The position numbers and the translations under genes were made by a program. Source: Chitinophaga deserti (GTDB lineage Bacteria; Bacteroidota; Bacteroidia; Chitinophagales; Chitinophagaceae). From it: DNA of 64,000 nt. The notes under the pieces are model-generated. The model was not told the DNA's origin. It worked only from the letters and a program-made list of their open reading frames with translations, and did not search any database. The DNA is taken from positions 416,279-480,278 of the forward strand of contig NZ_QFFK01000006.1 in the NCBI RefSeq assembly GCF_003149455.1. The letters run 5' to 3'. This document shows, one piece after another, positions 53,728-63,641 of this stretch. The first letter of the stretch is position 1. The number at the start of each line of letters is the position of its first letter.

Positions 53728-54618
53728 ATGAAAAAGATAAAGGAAGGTTTTAAGGGGGAGCGGAGCATTTCATTGCCCGAAGAGCTGTTACAAACCTATT
53801 GTGAAGAGCCGCTGATCAATAATCTGTATGTGCGTAAGATCGGCTACTTCCCGAAAGTAAAGTTTCATTATGTTCAGAAAACCAATAAGTGCGACTATGC
53901 CCTGCTCATATACTGTACGGAAGGGAAAGGGTGGTATTCCATTTATGGTCAGAAGTATACGATATCAGCCAACCAGTTCATCATAATTCCTGCAGAAACC
54001 GATTATGCTTTTGGTGCGGATGCAGATGATCCATGGACTATCTACTGGCTGCAGTTCCGCGGGCAGCTGAGTAAGAGTTTTGTACCGGTTAAAGCTAACC
54101 CGGTCACTATTTTGCCTGATGAACATTCCCGGCTGCAGGATCGTATTAGGCTGTTTGAAGAAATTTACAGCCGGTTTTCAATGGGGTACATTAAAGAGTA
54201 TATGATCTATGCTTCCATGTGCCTCTATACATTTCTGGCTTCATTTGTTTACCTGAACGCCTATCAGCATTTCACGGTCAGGTCGCGGAAAGAGTATCCT
54301 TTTTCTGCCAAGGTCATCTATTATATGCAGGAGAATATAGAGCGCAACCTGGATCTGGATCAGATTGCGCGGTACTTTAAATACTCGCAATCTCATTTTT
54401 CCATGCTTTTCCAGAAAGAAACAGGCATATCACCCATTAATTTCTTCATCAATCTGAAGATTCAGAAAGCCTGTGAATACATTGAGCTGACTAATCTTAA
54501 ACTGCACGAAATCGCTAACCGCCTCGGGTTTGAGGAACCGGCGTACTTTTCCCGCGTTTTCACGAAAGTAATGGGGTTATCGCCATCGGCTTACAGAAAG
54601 AATGAGACGGAGGTATAA
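53728..54618 (+). CDS. AraC-family transcriptional regulator
   Basis: A 296-residue protein. The N-terminal cupin sensor (about 30-180, YALLIYCTEGKGWYSIYGQKYTISANQFIIIPAETDYAFG) precedes two HTH motifs: LDQIARYFKYSQSHFSMLFQKETGISPINF and LHEIANRLGFEEPAYFSRVFTKVMGLSPSAYRK. The ATG at 53728 is preferred; a TTG one codon upstream is also open. It is divergent from the GH92 gene by 102 bases and most likely activates it in response to a sugar. Confidence 0.93.
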   Translation: MKKIKEGFKGERSISLPEELLQTYCEEPLINNLYVRKIGYFPKVKFHYVQKTNKCDYALLIYCTEGKGWYSIYGQKYTISANQFIIIPAETDYAFGADADDPWTIYWLQFRGQLSKSFVPVKANPVTILPDEHSRLQDRIRLFEEIYSRFSMGYIKEYMIYASMCLYTFLASFVYLNAYQHFTVRSRKEYPFSAKVIYYMQENIERNLDLDQIARYFKYSQSHFSMLFQKETGISPINFFINLKIQKACEYIELTNLKLHEIANRLGFEEPAYFSRVFTKVMGLSPSAYRKNETEV

Positions 54619-54634
54619 TTGAATGTTCTACCTG

Positions 54635-55276
54635 TTATTTAGCAGGCGCGATGCCGCCTTTATTAATCCATTCATCCCAGGCAGCTACAAATTCATTATA
54701 AGGTACCGGTGGCGGTTTACGGCCTTCACCCATGTTCCAGCCGGCTTTAACAAGGGTATCCCGGGCGTGTTCGATTAATTGCGCCCTCGTTTTATGGCCG
54801 TTCTTATTGTAGTCCATTATTTGTAAAGCGAGTTCTCTGGCAGATTTGCCTTCGAACACCATTTTCATATCAGCGGGAGGGAGTGCCCATTTGGGATTAC
54901 CGGGCGGGGTATTGAGGCCCGGCGAATTGGTGGGTTGATGGCAATTGGAGCATTTCATGGAATACAACCCTTTTCCATCGTGCCCTCGTACGGGAGACAT
55001 GGCGTGCAGGTGGCTGTCGTCGCCCTGGAGTGGAATATCACCGGCAGGATGGCAGTTCATACACCGCGGACTCATCAGCACCTTATACACCTTCTCGAAG
55101 GCCGTTACTGAGGCAATACTGTCTGCCTGACTGATGTTGTCATGCTTAACGACTATTGTTTCATTTTCGCTGTTCAGCCCGCTTGCAGACAATCCGATAA
55201 CTGTCGCAACAACTATTGTGGTAATAATGAGCTTTGGATGTTGAATAAAAGACTTTTTCCCAGGTGCTTTTTCCAT
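54635..55276 (-). CDS. Membrane-anchored dihaem c-type cytochrome
   Basis: A 213-residue protein with an N-terminal anchor (LIITTIVVATVIGLSASGL) and two CxxCH haem sites, CMNCH and CSNCH. The region between and after them (HLHAMSPVRGHDGKGLYSMKC) resembles cytochromes linked to isoquinoline 1-oxidoreductase genes. It is the third gene of the unit with the 2Fe-2S and molybdopterin subunits and probably passes their electrons to the respiratory chain in the periplasm. It ends 16 bases from the convergent AraC gene. Confidence 0.9.
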   Translation of the reverse strand: MEKAPGKKSFIQHPKLIITTIVVATVIGLSASGLNSENETIVVKHDNISQADSIASVTAFEKVYKVLMSPRCMNCHPAGDIPLQGDDSHLHAMSPVRGHDGKGLYSMKCSNCHQPTNSPGLNTPPGNPKWALPPADMKMVFEGKSARELALQIMDYNKNGHKTRAQLIEHARDTLVKAGWNMGEGRKPPPVPYNEFVAAWDEWINKGGIAPAK

Positions 55277-55314
55277 CAGTTTGTTGTTTATGTTATTCCG
55301 GTGTAGCGGTGTAT

Positions 55315-55782
55315 TTACTTTGAATCTTTGCTTTGCATTTTAGCTGCAAGGTGTATCGCCTTATGGATGCGCATATAAGTGCCGCAACGGCAAATATTTC
55401 CTTCCATGGCCATATCGATATCCTTGTCGGTAGGGTTTTTATTCTCTTTCAGCAATACTGCTGCAGACATGATTTGGCCTGCCTGGCAATATCCGCATTG
55501 AGAAACATCCAGCTCCAGCCATGCTTTTTGCAATGGGTGATCGTTGTTGGGAGACAGGCCTTCGATGGTAACTACCTGCTGCCCGGCCGCCCTGCTTACC
55601 TTGGTCACGCACGACCGCACGGCTTCCCCGTTCAGGTGAACTACACAGGCCCCGCATTGCGCCACACCACATCCGTATTTCGTTCCCACAAGGCCAATTA
55701 CATCCCTTAGCGCCCATAGCAAGGGGGTATTCGGATCAATGTCCAGCTCGTAGGATTTCTTATTGATATTTAATTTGATCAT
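55315..55782 (-). CDS. 2Fe-2S subunit of molybdenum hydroxylase (isoquinoline 1-oxidoreductase alpha type)
   Basis: A 155-residue protein with two 2Fe-2S clusters: the plant-type site [16 protein letters not shown] with a further Cys in RSCVTKV, and the alpha-helical site [11 protein letters not shown] with [16 protein letters not shown]. It has no signal peptide and is likely exported bound to the Tat-targeted large subunit. It lies 23 bases downstream of the large-subunit gene. It carries electrons from the molybdenum site to the cytochrome. Confidence 0.95.
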   Translation of the reverse strand: MIKLNINKKSYELDIDPNTPLLWALRDVIGLVGTKYGCGVAQCGACVVHLNGEAVRSCVTKVSRAAGQQVVTIEGLSPNNDHPLQKAWLELDVSQCGYCQAGQIMSAAVLLKENKNPTDKDIDMAMEGNICRCGTYMRIHKAIHLAAKMQSKDSK

Positions 55783-55805
55783 AGTCGATAATTGATGAAG
55801 TACTA

Positions 55806-58091
55806 TTAACCTAAACGTTTTTTATTATCCAGCGTACTGCCGGGCTGTGGGATCTGTTCATGGAAAGGCTGGTCGTAATACCTTTTGTTGGTGGCTTTAA
55901 ACAATGCATTGGCTACGGCACCGAAAACAGGGGGGAAGGGAGGCTCTCCCAATCCGGTGGGATCGATGTCGTTTTGAACGAAATGCACTTCGATCTTTTT
56001 AGGCGCTTCGCTGTGCCTTATCATCCGGTAATTATTAAAATTGTTTTGCTCCGGTGCACCCTCTTTATGGCTCAGCCTGCCATAGAATGCATTCCCGATT
56101 CCATCTACCACAGCACCTTCAACCATGTTCGACGCGGCGTCCGGATTAATGACGATGCCACAGTCTACCGCGCTGTACACCCTTTCCACATACGGCGCCC
56201 CATTTTTCATCACAATATCCACTACGTGGGCTGCATAGGAATTATGGCAGAAATAGGCGGCAACACCCCGGCTGTACTTTTTGTTTTCCGGTTTGCCCCA
56301 TCCTGATTTTTCTTTCACCAGTTTCAATATACCTGCATACCTGTCCGGGTCGTAATCATTGTTTTTACCAACGGGATTATCTTTGGCTCTTTTCAGCAGT
56401 TCCAGCCGTAGTTCAATGGGATCTTTACCCATAGCAACTGCCAGTTCGTCTAAGAACGATTGCTCTGCGGCAGCATTGAAATTGGAACGTGGCGCCCTAA
56501 AGGCCCCGATGGTGATATTGGATGGAATCTGCCAGCCTTCTGCAAGATAATTATCAACAGCGCCGGCAGGGAACCTGTTGGCGTGAATGGCGTGTTCGGG
56601 AATACCACCCCCTTTCACATGAAAGCCTATGAGGTTTTTATTGGCATCCAGTGCTGCCCGGTAAGTGGCGGTGTACATGGGGCGGTAGATGCCGTAGGTC
56701 ATATCATCTTCACGGGAGTATATCAGCTGGATGGGTGCTTTTGCTTTTTTCGAGATCAGGGCTGCTTCATGCAGGTAATGGCCGTAAGCCCTGCGGCCAA
56801 AGCCACCGCCCATGCGAGTCATCTGTATCTCGATCTTCTCAGGTGGGAGGTTTAATAGTTTAGCGAGGGTTGGTTCCGTCCATGCAGGTGCCTGTAAGGG
56901 CCCTGCCAGCAAGGCTTTTTCATCGGTAACATGCGCAAAGAAGTTCATGGGCTCCATGCAGTTATGCGCGAGGAACGGGGCATTGTAAGTACGTTCTATC
57001 ACCTGTGCGGCGTTTTTGAAGGCTGCTTCCGGGTCGCCGTCCTTTCTCAGCTGCTGGGCGGGTTTCTGAGCGTATTCCTTCATTTTCTCCAGCTGTGCAG
57101 TGGTGGTTTCCAGCGCTCCGGGTACTATCACTTCTCTTTTGGTACCCCTGCCGGCAATCGTGTCTTTTGTGTCGCCGGTCGCTTCCCATTGCACGATGAG
57201 CTTTTTACGGGCATTCATTACTTCCCAGGTAGTATTACCAACCACAACCAGCAGATCGTTGAAGGAACGGGTATCAAACCCTCCTTGTTCAAAACCATCT
57301 TCATACAGTTTAAGCGTGAAAACGTCTTTGATCCCTGGCATTTTAAGGGCCTGGGAAGCATCGAATGACTGCAGTTTCATGCCGAATGCCGGGGGATGTT
57401 GTATCATGGCATACAGCATTCCTTCCTGCCTGTAATCCAGTCCAAAAAGGGGTTTGCCGGTAACGATCTTCTGACCTTCAACATTCTTCTGAGAGTTGCG
57501 TACCACTTTGAAGTCTTTGGCCGCTTTTAACGCCATCCCTTTGGGAATGGGGTATGTGGCCGCTTTAGACGCGAGGCTGCCATAGTTGGCTGACTTGCCG
57601 CTTTTGGCATGGGAGATAATGCCGTTTTGGGCCGTCAGTTCTTCAACCGGTACGCCCCAGGTTTCTGCGGCTGCCTGCAGCAGCATATGACGGGCTGCGG
57701 CGCCAGCTTCCCGGAGTGGCTTCCAGTACATCCGCACTGAATTACTGCCGCCGGTAAACTGAGGCCCGAGCTTCACATTGTCGTGCGGGCCCATTTCCAC
57801 TACTATCTTTTTCCAGTCGGCCTCCAGCTCTTCGGCCACTATCATGGGGAGAGAGGTCATCACATTCTGGCCAAATTCCGGATTGGGATTGAGGATCTTT
57901 ATGATATTATCAGGCGTGATCTTGATATAGCCGGTCAGTTCATGCCATTGCTCCGGCAATGCGATGCCCTTAGGGGTATCTGCCAGTCCTGCCCGGGATA
58001 GCCAGGTGAAACTGATCATAAGGCCGCCCCCGGCTAATAAAGATGACTTTAAAAATGATCGCCTGCTTTGGGTTGACTTTGATTGTTCCAT
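55806..58091 (-). CDS. Molybdopterin-binding large subunit (isoquinoline 1-oxidoreductase beta type), Tat-exported
   Basis: A 761-residue protein starting with a Tat signal ([20 protein letters not shown]). The body follows the aldehyde oxidase/xanthine dehydrogenase molybdopterin fold split in the IorB manner, with [57 protein letters not shown] and [23 protein letters not shown]. Near the end are [29 protein letters not shown] and [18 protein letters not shown], where Glu of GLGE-PP is the expected base. Such enzymes hydroxylate N-heterocycles or oxidise aldehydes; the substrate is not predictable. They usually need the cytosine form of the cofactor, consistent with mocA divergently encoded. 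Confidence 0.95.
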   Translation of the reverse strand: MEQSKSTQSRRSFLKSSLLAGGGLMISFTWLSRAGLADTPKGIALPEQWHELTGYIKITPDNIIKILNPNPEFGQNVMTSLPMIVAEELEADWKKIVVEMGPHDNVKLGPQFTGGSNSVRMYWKPLREAGAAARHMLLQAAAETWGVPVEELTAQNGIISHAKSGKSANYGSLASKAATYPIPKGMALKAAKDFKVVRNSQKNVEGQKIVTGKPLFGLDYRQEGMLYAMIQHPPAFGMKLQSFDASQALKMPGIKDVFTLKLYEDGFEQGGFDTRSFNDLLVVVGNTTWEVMNARKKLIVQWEATGDTKDTIAGRGTKREVIVPGALETTTAQLEKMKEYAQKPAQQLRKDGDPEAAFKNAAQVIERTYNAPFLAHNCMEPMNFFAHVTDEKALLAGPLQAPAWTEPTLAKLLNLPPEKIEIQMTRMGGGFGRRAYGHYLHEAALISKKAKAPIQLIYSREDDMTYGIYRPMYTATYRAALDANKNLIGFHVKGGGIPEHAIHANRFPAGAVDNYLAEGWQIPSNITIGAFRAPRSNFNAAAEQSFLDELAVAMGKDPIELRLELLKRAKDNPVGKNNDYDPDRYAGILKLVKEKSGWGKPENKKYSRGVAAYFCHNSYAAHVVDIVMKNGAPYVERVYSAVDCGIVINPDAASNMVEGAVVDGIGNAFYGRLSHKEGAPEQNNFNNYRMIRHSEAPKKIEVHFVQNDIDPTGLGEPPFPPVFGAVANALFKATNKRYYDQPFHEQIPQPGSTLDNKKRLG

Positions 58092-58260
58092 TATCAGAAA
58101 TTATAGTTTTAGGCAAAAGTTTCCATTCAGCATGAAGGCCGTTATTTGCACAAGATCAAGTTACCAAAATATTCTCCGCACGGTTGTATATGTATTACTT
58201 ATTTTCCTACCAATATTACGGTTTGGCGAAGAACGGGAACATCGCCAGCCAGGAATTCAT

Positions 58261-58268
58261 TAGATTTG
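58261..58268 (+). promoter_or_regulatory. Candidate -7 element upstream of xdhC
   Basis: TAGATTTG matches TAnnTTTG, 62 bases before the xdhC ATG, in the 239-base divergent gap to the large-subunit gene. No -33 element at standard spacing is seen. A weaker candidate TAAATTTA lies at 58302-58309. Confidence 0.3.
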
Positions 58269-58330
58269 GTAACGTCACCCACCGGTGTTGAAGGGTATAC
58301 TTAAATTTACAAAACAGTCCTGATATTAGG

Positions 58331-59455
58331 ATGAAAGAGATCCTGGAAATCATTCAGTCTTATCATACAGCCCGCCAGGCGCAAATGCAGGCTGTGCTGG
58401 CCACAGTAGTAAGGGTGGAAGGCTCTTCCTACCGCCGGCCCGGAGCACGCATGCTGGTGACGGAAGACGGAAGCCTTACCGGCGCTATCAGCGGTGGCTG
58501 CCTGGAGGGCGATGCGCTCCGGAAAGCCCTGCTGGCCATTCAGCAACGGCAGAATAAACTGATCACCTACGATACCAGCAATCCTGATGATGCCGAATTC
58601 GGCGTTCAGCTCGGCTGTAATGGTATCGTGCATATTTTATTCGAATACATCGACCCGGATAAGCCCGACAATGCCATGGCATTGCTGGCACGCCTAACGG
58701 AAGACCGCAGGGAGGCCGCACTGGTCACCCTTTATTCGCTGGACCGCCGGGCGCCCCAGCCGGGTACCGTCTTATGCTGGAAGGGAGGTAAAGGGTATGG
58801 TGCAGGCATTCCCGGTACTGACCTGTCCGCTGCCTTGGCAAGCGTGCTGGAAGGAAAACGGACTGTTATCCGGAAGATCTCCACGGGAGGCGATGGGGCA
58901 GAGGCACTGCTGGAATATGTGGCACCTCCGGTTTCGCTTATCGTGGCCGGCGCCGGGAACGATGTGAAGCCCCTGGTGGAAGCGGCCTCCCTGCTGGGAT
59001 GGGAAGTGACCGTGGCCGACGGCCGCGCAACCCATGCACAGGCCCGCAGGTTTCCCCGGGCGAAACAAGTACTGCTGGCAAAGCCGGAAGAATTGACCAG
59101 CCTGTTAACCATCGACGAATCAACCGTATTCGTACTGATGACGCATAACTACAAGTACGATCTGGCACTATTGAAAGTACTCCCGGCAACTGCCACACCT
59201 TATATCGGCATCCTGGGCCCGGCAACCAAAATGAACCGGATGCTGGAAGAGCTTTCATCAGCAGGAATAAGCCTCACTCCCGAACAACAGCAACGCGTTT
59301 ATGGTCCCGTAGGACTGGACATTGGAGCCGAAACCTCCGATGAGATCGCTATTGCCGTGATCGCGGAAATAAAGGCCGTATTAACCGGAAAATCAGGAAC
59401 TTCACTTAAATACCGTAAAGAGAAAATCCATAAGGATACAATTGTATTACCATAA
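58331..59455 (+). CDS. xdhC: XdhC/CoxI-family molybdenum cofactor insertion factor
   Basis: The product has 374 residues. The N-terminal XdhC/CoxI domain shows VLATVVRVEGSSYRRPGARMLVTEDGSLTGAISGGCLEGD, and the C-terminal Rossmann domain shows SLIVAGAGNDVKPLVEAASLLGWEVTVADGR and FVLMTHNYKYDLALLKVLP. The family binds the cofactor, helps its sulfuration and delivers it to xanthine-dehydrogenase-like enzymes. It opens the rightward operon and is divergent from its likely client enzyme. The next gene begins 8 bases after it. Confidence 0.93.
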   Translation: MKEILEIIQSYHTARQAQMQAVLATVVRVEGSSYRRPGARMLVTEDGSLTGAISGGCLEGDALRKALLAIQQRQNKLITYDTSNPDDAEFGVQLGCNGIVHILFEYIDPDKPDNAMALLARLTEDRREAALVTLYSLDRRAPQPGTVLCWKGGKGYGAGIPGTDLSAALASVLEGKRTVIRKISTGGDGAEALLEYVAPPVSLIVAGAGNDVKPLVEAASLLGWEVTVADGRATHAQARRFPRAKQVLLAKPEELTSLLTIDESTVFVLMTHNYKYDLALLKVLPATATPYIGILGPATKMNRMLEELSSAGISLTPEQQQRVYGPVGLDIGAETSDEIAIAVIAEIKAVLTGKSGTSLKYRKEKIHKDTIVLP

Positions 59456-59463
59456 GTATCATC

Positions 59464-60444
59464 ATGATTGAAGACCGCTTTGGACGTGTACACGATTACC
59501 TGCGCCTGTCGCTGACGGATAACTGCAACCTGCGTTGCTTTTATTGCATGCCGGAGGAAAATTATGCCTTTGCGCCCCATGCCCGGCTTATGCAGCCAGC
59601 GGAGATCGATCACCTCGCCAGGGTCTTCGTTGATCAGGGCGTCCGTAAAATCCGGCTGACGGGCGGCGAACCGCTTGTCAGGAAAGACGCCCCTGCCATC
59701 ATCCGGGCATTGGCCGAACTTCCGGTACAACTGGCCTGTACTACCAACGGCATCCGGGTAGATGAAATGATATCCGATATCGAAGCCGCGGGGTTTGCGG
59801 GTATCAACGTCAGTCTCGATACCCTGCAGGCCGGTAAGTTCTTTAAAATCACACGGCGGGATCTCTTTCACCGTGTCAGGAACAATATCAGTCTTTTACT
59901 GGAACGGGGTATCCGTACCAAGATCAACGTTGTGGTCATGAAAGGGCTGAACGATGATGAGATCAACGATTTCATTGCCCTTACGCGGGAATGGCCGGTG
60001 GAAGTGCGGTTTATTGAATTTATGCCCTTCAGTGGTAACCGGTGGACGAGCAACCAGGTATTCACCTACCGTGAAATACTGGAAGCAGTGAACGCAGAAT
60101 ATGAAACGAACCCCTTGCCGGCAGAACCCAATGAAACGGCCCGGCGGTTTTCCATACCCGGTCACCAGGGGAATTTTTCCGTTATCAGTACTATGACGGC
60201 CCCGTTCTGCGCAGGCTGTAACCGTATACGCCTCACGGCCGACGGTAAACTGAAGAACTGCCTGTTCTCCAAATCGGAAACGGACCTTCTTTCGGCGCTG
60301 CGCCGCGGGGAAGATGTATTGCTGCTTATTATGGAGAACATCCGCGCTAAAGCCCGCGAACTGGGCGGACAAATGACTGGTAATTTTGAGAATCTCGATG
60401 CACGGTCTATTGAAAACCGGAGCATGATAAACATAGGCGGATGA
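59464..60444 (+). CDS. moaA: GTP 3',8-cyclase MoaA
   Basis: A 326-residue radical SAM enzyme that starts cofactor synthesis from GTP. The first cluster is bound by DNCNLRCFYCMPEE (C-x3-C-x2-C), the SAM site by RLTGGEPLVRKD, and the C-terminal cluster by FCAGCNRIRLTADGKLKNCLF. The protein ends in Gly-Gly, which MoaA inserts into its active site. MoaC, the partner that completes cPMP, is not in this window. It overlaps mocA by four bases. Confidence 0.97.
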   Translation: MIEDRFGRVHDYLRLSLTDNCNLRCFYCMPEENYAFAPHARLMQPAEIDHLARVFVDQGVRKIRLTGGEPLVRKDAPAIIRALAELPVQLACTTNGIRVDEMISDIEAAGFAGINVSLDTLQAGKFFKITRRDLFHRVRNNISLLLERGIRTKINVVVMKGLNDDEINDFIALTREWPVEVRFIEFMPFSGNRWTSNQVFTYREILEAVNAEYETNPLPAEPNETARRFSIPGHQGNFSVISTMTAPFCAGCNRIRLTADGKLKNCLFSKSETDLLSALRRGEDVLLLIMENIRAKARELGGQMTGNFENLDARSIENRSMINIGG

Positions 60445-61034
60445 CATTTCAGACAGGTATCATCATTCTGGCAGCCGGGGGCTCCTCACGCATGGGGCAG
60501 CCCAAGCAGCTGATGCACTTCGGGGGTAAAAGCCTTGTTCGCCGGGTAACAGATGCTGCGCTCGCAGTTGAACAGCATCTGGTTATAGTAGTTACTGGTG
60601 CCGATGCCGGTGCTGTGGAACAGGAACTGGCGGAAACCGGGGTGCAGCTGGTCACCAATCCCGGGTGGCAATCCGGTATGGCCTCCTCCATCCGTGTGGG
60701 GTTATTGTCGCTGCTGGATGCTGAGCCGGAATTAGCTGCCTGCATACTCGCCGTTTGCGACCAGCCTTTCATCAGTGCCGCCGTCTTCGAAGGCCTGAAA
60801 TCAACGCAACGCTCTTCCGGCAAGGGGATCGCAGCATCTGGCTACGATAATACCTATGGTACCCCGGTGCTGTTCACACGGGCATATTTTAAACAGCTGT
60901 TGCAACTGGAAGGACAGGAAGGCGCGAAGAAATTGATCAGGCAGCATGAAGATGATACCGCCATTTACCCGTTTGAAGAAGGCCGTATCGATATTGATAC
61001 AATGGCAGAATATAATAAGCTGACCGGCAATTAA
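60441..61034 (+). CDS. mocA: Molybdenum cofactor nucleotidyltransferase MocA-like
   Basis: A 197-residue nucleotidyltransferase. The opening IIILAAGGSSRMGQPKQLMHFGGKSLVRR is the NTP-binding signature; VTNPGWQSGMASSIRVGL and AVCDQPFISAAVF complete the MobA/MocA fold. Its pairing with an IorAB-type enzyme and XdhC favours CTP use (molybdopterin cytosine dinucleotide) over GTP, but the CTP-specific residues cannot be checked with certainty. It overlaps moaA (ATGA). Confidence 0.9.
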   Translation: MTFQTGIIILAAGGSSRMGQPKQLMHFGGKSLVRRVTDAALAVEQHLVIVVTGADAGAVEQELAETGVQLVTNPGWQSGMASSIRVGLLSLLDAEPELAACILAVCDQPFISAAVFEGLKSTQRSSGKGIAASGYDNTYGTPVLFTRAYFKQLLQLEGQEGAKKLIRQHEDDTAIYPFEEGRIDIDTMAEYNKLTGN

Positions 61035-61037
61035 TGT

Positions 61038-61778
61038 ATGATCTCTGGTATGGAATTGTTTTACATCGTTTTGTTCATTGTAGCGTTCCTCTATGCATCT
61101 GTAGGGCATGGCGGGGCGAGCGGTTACCTGGCGCTGATGGCGCTTTACGGTGTGGCGCCGCAGGAAATGAAGCCTACGGCATTGGTGCTGAACCTGTTCG
61201 TGTCAGTGATTTCGTTCCTCCAATACTATTCCGGCGGGCATTTCAAAGCCCGGATATTTATACCGATAGCACTGGCTTCCATACCCTGCGCTTTCCTCGG
61301 CGGGATGCTGAACGTGGATGTGGTGGTTTATAAGCGGATGCTTGGAGTACTGCTGCTGTTCCCCGTTTTCCGTTTCTTTTTCTTTAAAAACGTGGAGGAT
61401 AGCGAGCTGAAGAAGCCGGACCTTACCATTTCCCTGGCTGCCGGGGCCGTTATAGGCCTGTTGTCGGGCATGATAGGGATCGGTGGGGGCATCATCCTTT
61501 CCCCGGTTCTTATCCTGCTGAAATGGACCAACCAGAAGCAAACTGCGGCCATCAGCGCAGCGTTTATATTCGTGAATTCCGTAGCCGGACTCGGTGGTAT
61601 GCTGACGCAAGGGGTTACTTTTACGGCGGGCATGTGGTCGTACATTGCCGTGGCATTCGCAGGCGGATTGTTGGGGGCTTACATCGGTGCCAAAAAGTTC
61701 AATCATGAAATACTGAAGTATGTATTAGCCACCGTGTTGCTGGTTGCAGCTTATAAGTTATTGTTTACAGGCGGTTAA
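61038..61778 (+). CDS. TauE/SafE-family permease
   Basis: A 246-residue inner-membrane protein with about eight helices. It begins MELFYIVLFIVAFLYASVGHGGASGYLALMAL and has the family repeat GLLSGMIGIGGGIILSPVLILLKWTNQKQTAAISAAFIFVNSVAGLGG. Two Met codons (61038 and 61050) are possible; the second fits known starts better. It sits 4 bases after mocA and 18 bases before moaD, inside the molybdenum cofactor operon, so it may move a sulfur compound or an oxyanion needed there. Confidence 0.88.
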   Translation: MISGMELFYIVLFIVAFLYASVGHGGASGYLALMALYGVAPQEMKPTALVLNLFVSVISFLQYYSGGHFKARIFIPIALASIPCAFLGGMLNVDVVVYKRMLGVLLLFPVFRFFFFKNVEDSELKKPDLTISLAAGAVIGLLSGMIGIGGGIILSPVLILLKWTNQKQTAAISAAFIFVNSVAGLGGMLTQGVTFTAGMWSYIAVAFAGGLLGAYIGAKKFNHEILKYVLATVLLVAAYKLLFTGG

Positions 61779-61796
61779 TTGTTAAATTGTAATGCT

Positions 61797-62024
61797 ATGA
61801 AGGTAAAACTAACTGCTTTTGGCGCATTGACGGACATCCTCGATAAACATTCGGAACTTGAGGCTACGGATACGGATGAGCTGTTGAAAGTACTGAAAGC
61901 CAGATTTCCCGCACTTACAACGCAAAAGATCCTGGTTGCCGTTAATCAGCAGATCGTGAAGAATAACATACCCCTGAATGATAACGACGAGGTGGCGCTG
62001 ATGCCCCCATATTCCGGCGGGTGA
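61797..62024 (+). CDS. moaD: Molybdopterin synthase sulfur carrier subunit MoaD
   Basis: A 75-residue ubiquitin-fold protein: MKVKLTAFGALTDILDK at the start, NNIPLNDNDEVALMPPYSGG at the end. The C-terminal Gly-Gly is thiocarboxylated to carry sulfur. The ATG at 61797 was chosen because it begins the first strand. It precedes moaE by 31 bases. The activating enzyme MoeB is not in the window. Confidence 0.94.
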   Translation: MKVKLTAFGALTDILDKHSELEATDTDELLKVLKARFPALTTQKILVAVNQQIVKNNIPLNDNDEVALMPPYSGG

Positions 62025-62055
62025 TACTATCCATTTAACTGATAACAGTAATTAC

Positions 62056-62496
62056 ATGAGCAGGGAAAAGAAACAGATTTTCATGGAAGGTGCAATCTCT
62101 CCGGCATTCATCGCGGATGCCATCGCTAAGCATTCTTCTAAAACGGATATAGGTGCGCATAGTATTTTCCTGGGGCAGGTAAGGGCCGACCAGATCAACG
62201 GTAAGGCCGTACGCGCCATCGAATACACTACCTACAAGGATCTTGCACTGGATAAAATGCATGAGATCCGGGAAGGGACCTTTGAGAAATACGCACTTAC
62301 CTGTATGCATGTATATCACAGTTTAGGCACGGTAGCAGCCGGGGAAATCTGCCTGTTCGTATTCACCTCGTCCAAACACCGGAAAATGGCGATTGACGCC
62401 TGTGAGGAAGTAGTGGAGCGCATCAAGCAGGAACTTCCGGTATGGGGGAAGGAATTATTCGAAGATGAAACCCATCAGTGGAAAGTAAATCAATAA
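62056..62496 (+). CDS. moaE: Molybdopterin synthase catalytic subunit MoaE
   Basis: A 146-residue protein. Family features are GAHSIFLGQVRADQINGKAVRAIEYTTYKDLALDKM, a region HVYHSLGTVAAGEICLFVFTSSKHRKMAIDACEEVVERIKQELPVWGKELFED, where the Lys of PVWGKE is the conserved active-site lysine. It forms a heterotetramer with MoaD and adds two sulfurs to cPMP. It ends 14 bases from the convergent cysteine desulfurase. Confidence 0.96.
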   Translation: MSREKKQIFMEGAISPAFIADAIAKHSSKTDIGAHSIFLGQVRADQINGKAVRAIEYTTYKDLALDKMHEIREGTFEKYALTCMHVYHSLGTVAAGEICLFVFTSSKHRKMAIDACEEVVERIKQELPVWGKELFEDETHQWKVNQ

Positions 62497-62510
62497 CAGG
62501 CAATATTCCT

Positions 62511-63641
62511 TCAGGTAAGCCGGCCGACCAATAACTTCACCCGCCCGATGGTTTCCGCAATTTCCGGTTCGGTCGTAAACCTCCCAAGGCTGAAACGGAT
62601 TGATGAAAGCGCGTCCTGGTCGCTGAGGCCCATCGCTTTCAGGACATGCGATGGATGGGTGGTTGCCGCTGTACAGGCAGAGCCGCTGGAAACAGATATA
62701 TGCTGCAGCGCAAGGATCAGTTGATCCGCATTCACACCCGGGAAACAAATATTTGTAGTATTATAAAGCCGCTGCCCGGGATGGCCGTTCACAAATGCTC
62801 CGGCGACCGTAAGCAATTCCTTCTCCAGCTGGTCCCGCAGGTTCCCGATACGGGCAGCATCTTCCGCCATCTCAGCCTGAGCCACCTCCGCAGCTTTCCC
62901 CATCCCAACAATGCCCGGCACATTGAGCGTGCCGCTCCTGAACCCTTTCTGATGACCACCGCCATGCATCTGGGCTGATAGTAACTTCTTTACTCCCGGA
63001 GACATCCACAATGCACCGCTGCCTTTAGGGCCATAGAATTTATGTGCCGATAACGCCAAGAGATCAATCCCCGGTTCCCGGACATTAACCGGAATTTTCC
63101 CCACCGCCTGCGTTGCATCGCAAAGCATCAGTGCGCCACGGGCATGCGCGATCCCGCTAATGTTCCGGATAGGATGTATGACGCCGGTTTCGTTATTCGC
63201 CAGCATAACCGATACACAGAGGGTATCTTCCGTTACTGCATTTTCCAATTCAACTTCATTTACGAGTCCTTCCGCATCCACCGGTACCCGGGTGATGCGG
63301 AAGCCCTGTTCTTCTAGGAAGCGGCAGGTGTCGAGTACGGCTTTGTGCTCGGTAGTAACAGTAACGATGTGGTTCCTTTCTGTGGATTGCAGGCCTTTCA
63401 GCGCCAGATTGATGGATTCTGTTGCGCCGGAAGTATGTAGTATGTCATTTGGACTGGCACCAATAAGCGCGGCGAGCTGTTCACTTGCATTTTCCACCAC
63501 TTCCCGCACCACTAAGCCGGATAAATGCACGCTGTTTGCATTCGCAAAGTGCGTTCTGAAGTATGGCAGCATCGCTTCCAGCACCCGCTCATCCAGCGGA
63601 GTGGTTGCGTTATAATCCAGGTATATTGGCGTTGCGGACAT
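62511..63641 (-). CDS. Cysteine desulfurase, NifS/IscS family
   Basis: A 376-residue PLP enzyme. The N-terminus MSATPIYLDYNATTPLDERVLEAMLPYF is typical; the PLP lysine lies in LLALSAHKFYGPKGSGALW (near residue 202), and the catalytic cysteine in SSGSACTAATTHPSHVL (near 322). The short active-site loop places it in the NifS/IscS group I. Next to moaD/moaE/xdhC it may supply sulfur for MoaD thiocarboxylate or the Mo=S ligand, though a general iron-sulfur role is equally possible. The Met at 63641 directly precedes the conserved start; the frame is open to 63692. Confidence 0.95.
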   Translation of the reverse strand: MSATPIYLDYNATTPLDERVLEAMLPYFRTHFANANSVHLSGLVVREVVENASEQLAALIGASPNDILHTSGATESINLALKGLQSTERNHIVTVTTEHKAVLDTCRFLEEQGFRITRVPVDAEGLVNEVELENAVTEDTLCVSVMLANNETGVIHPIRNISGIAHARGALMLCDATQAVGKIPVNVREPGIDLLALSAHKFYGPKGSGALWMSPGVKKLLSAQMHGGGHQKGFRSGTLNVPGIVGMGKAAEVAQAEMAEDAARIGNLRDQLEKELLTVAGAFVNGHPGQRLYNTTNICFPGVNADQLILALQHISVSSGSACTAATTHPSHVLKAMGLSDQDALSSIRFSLGRFTTEPEIAETIGRVKLLVGRLT

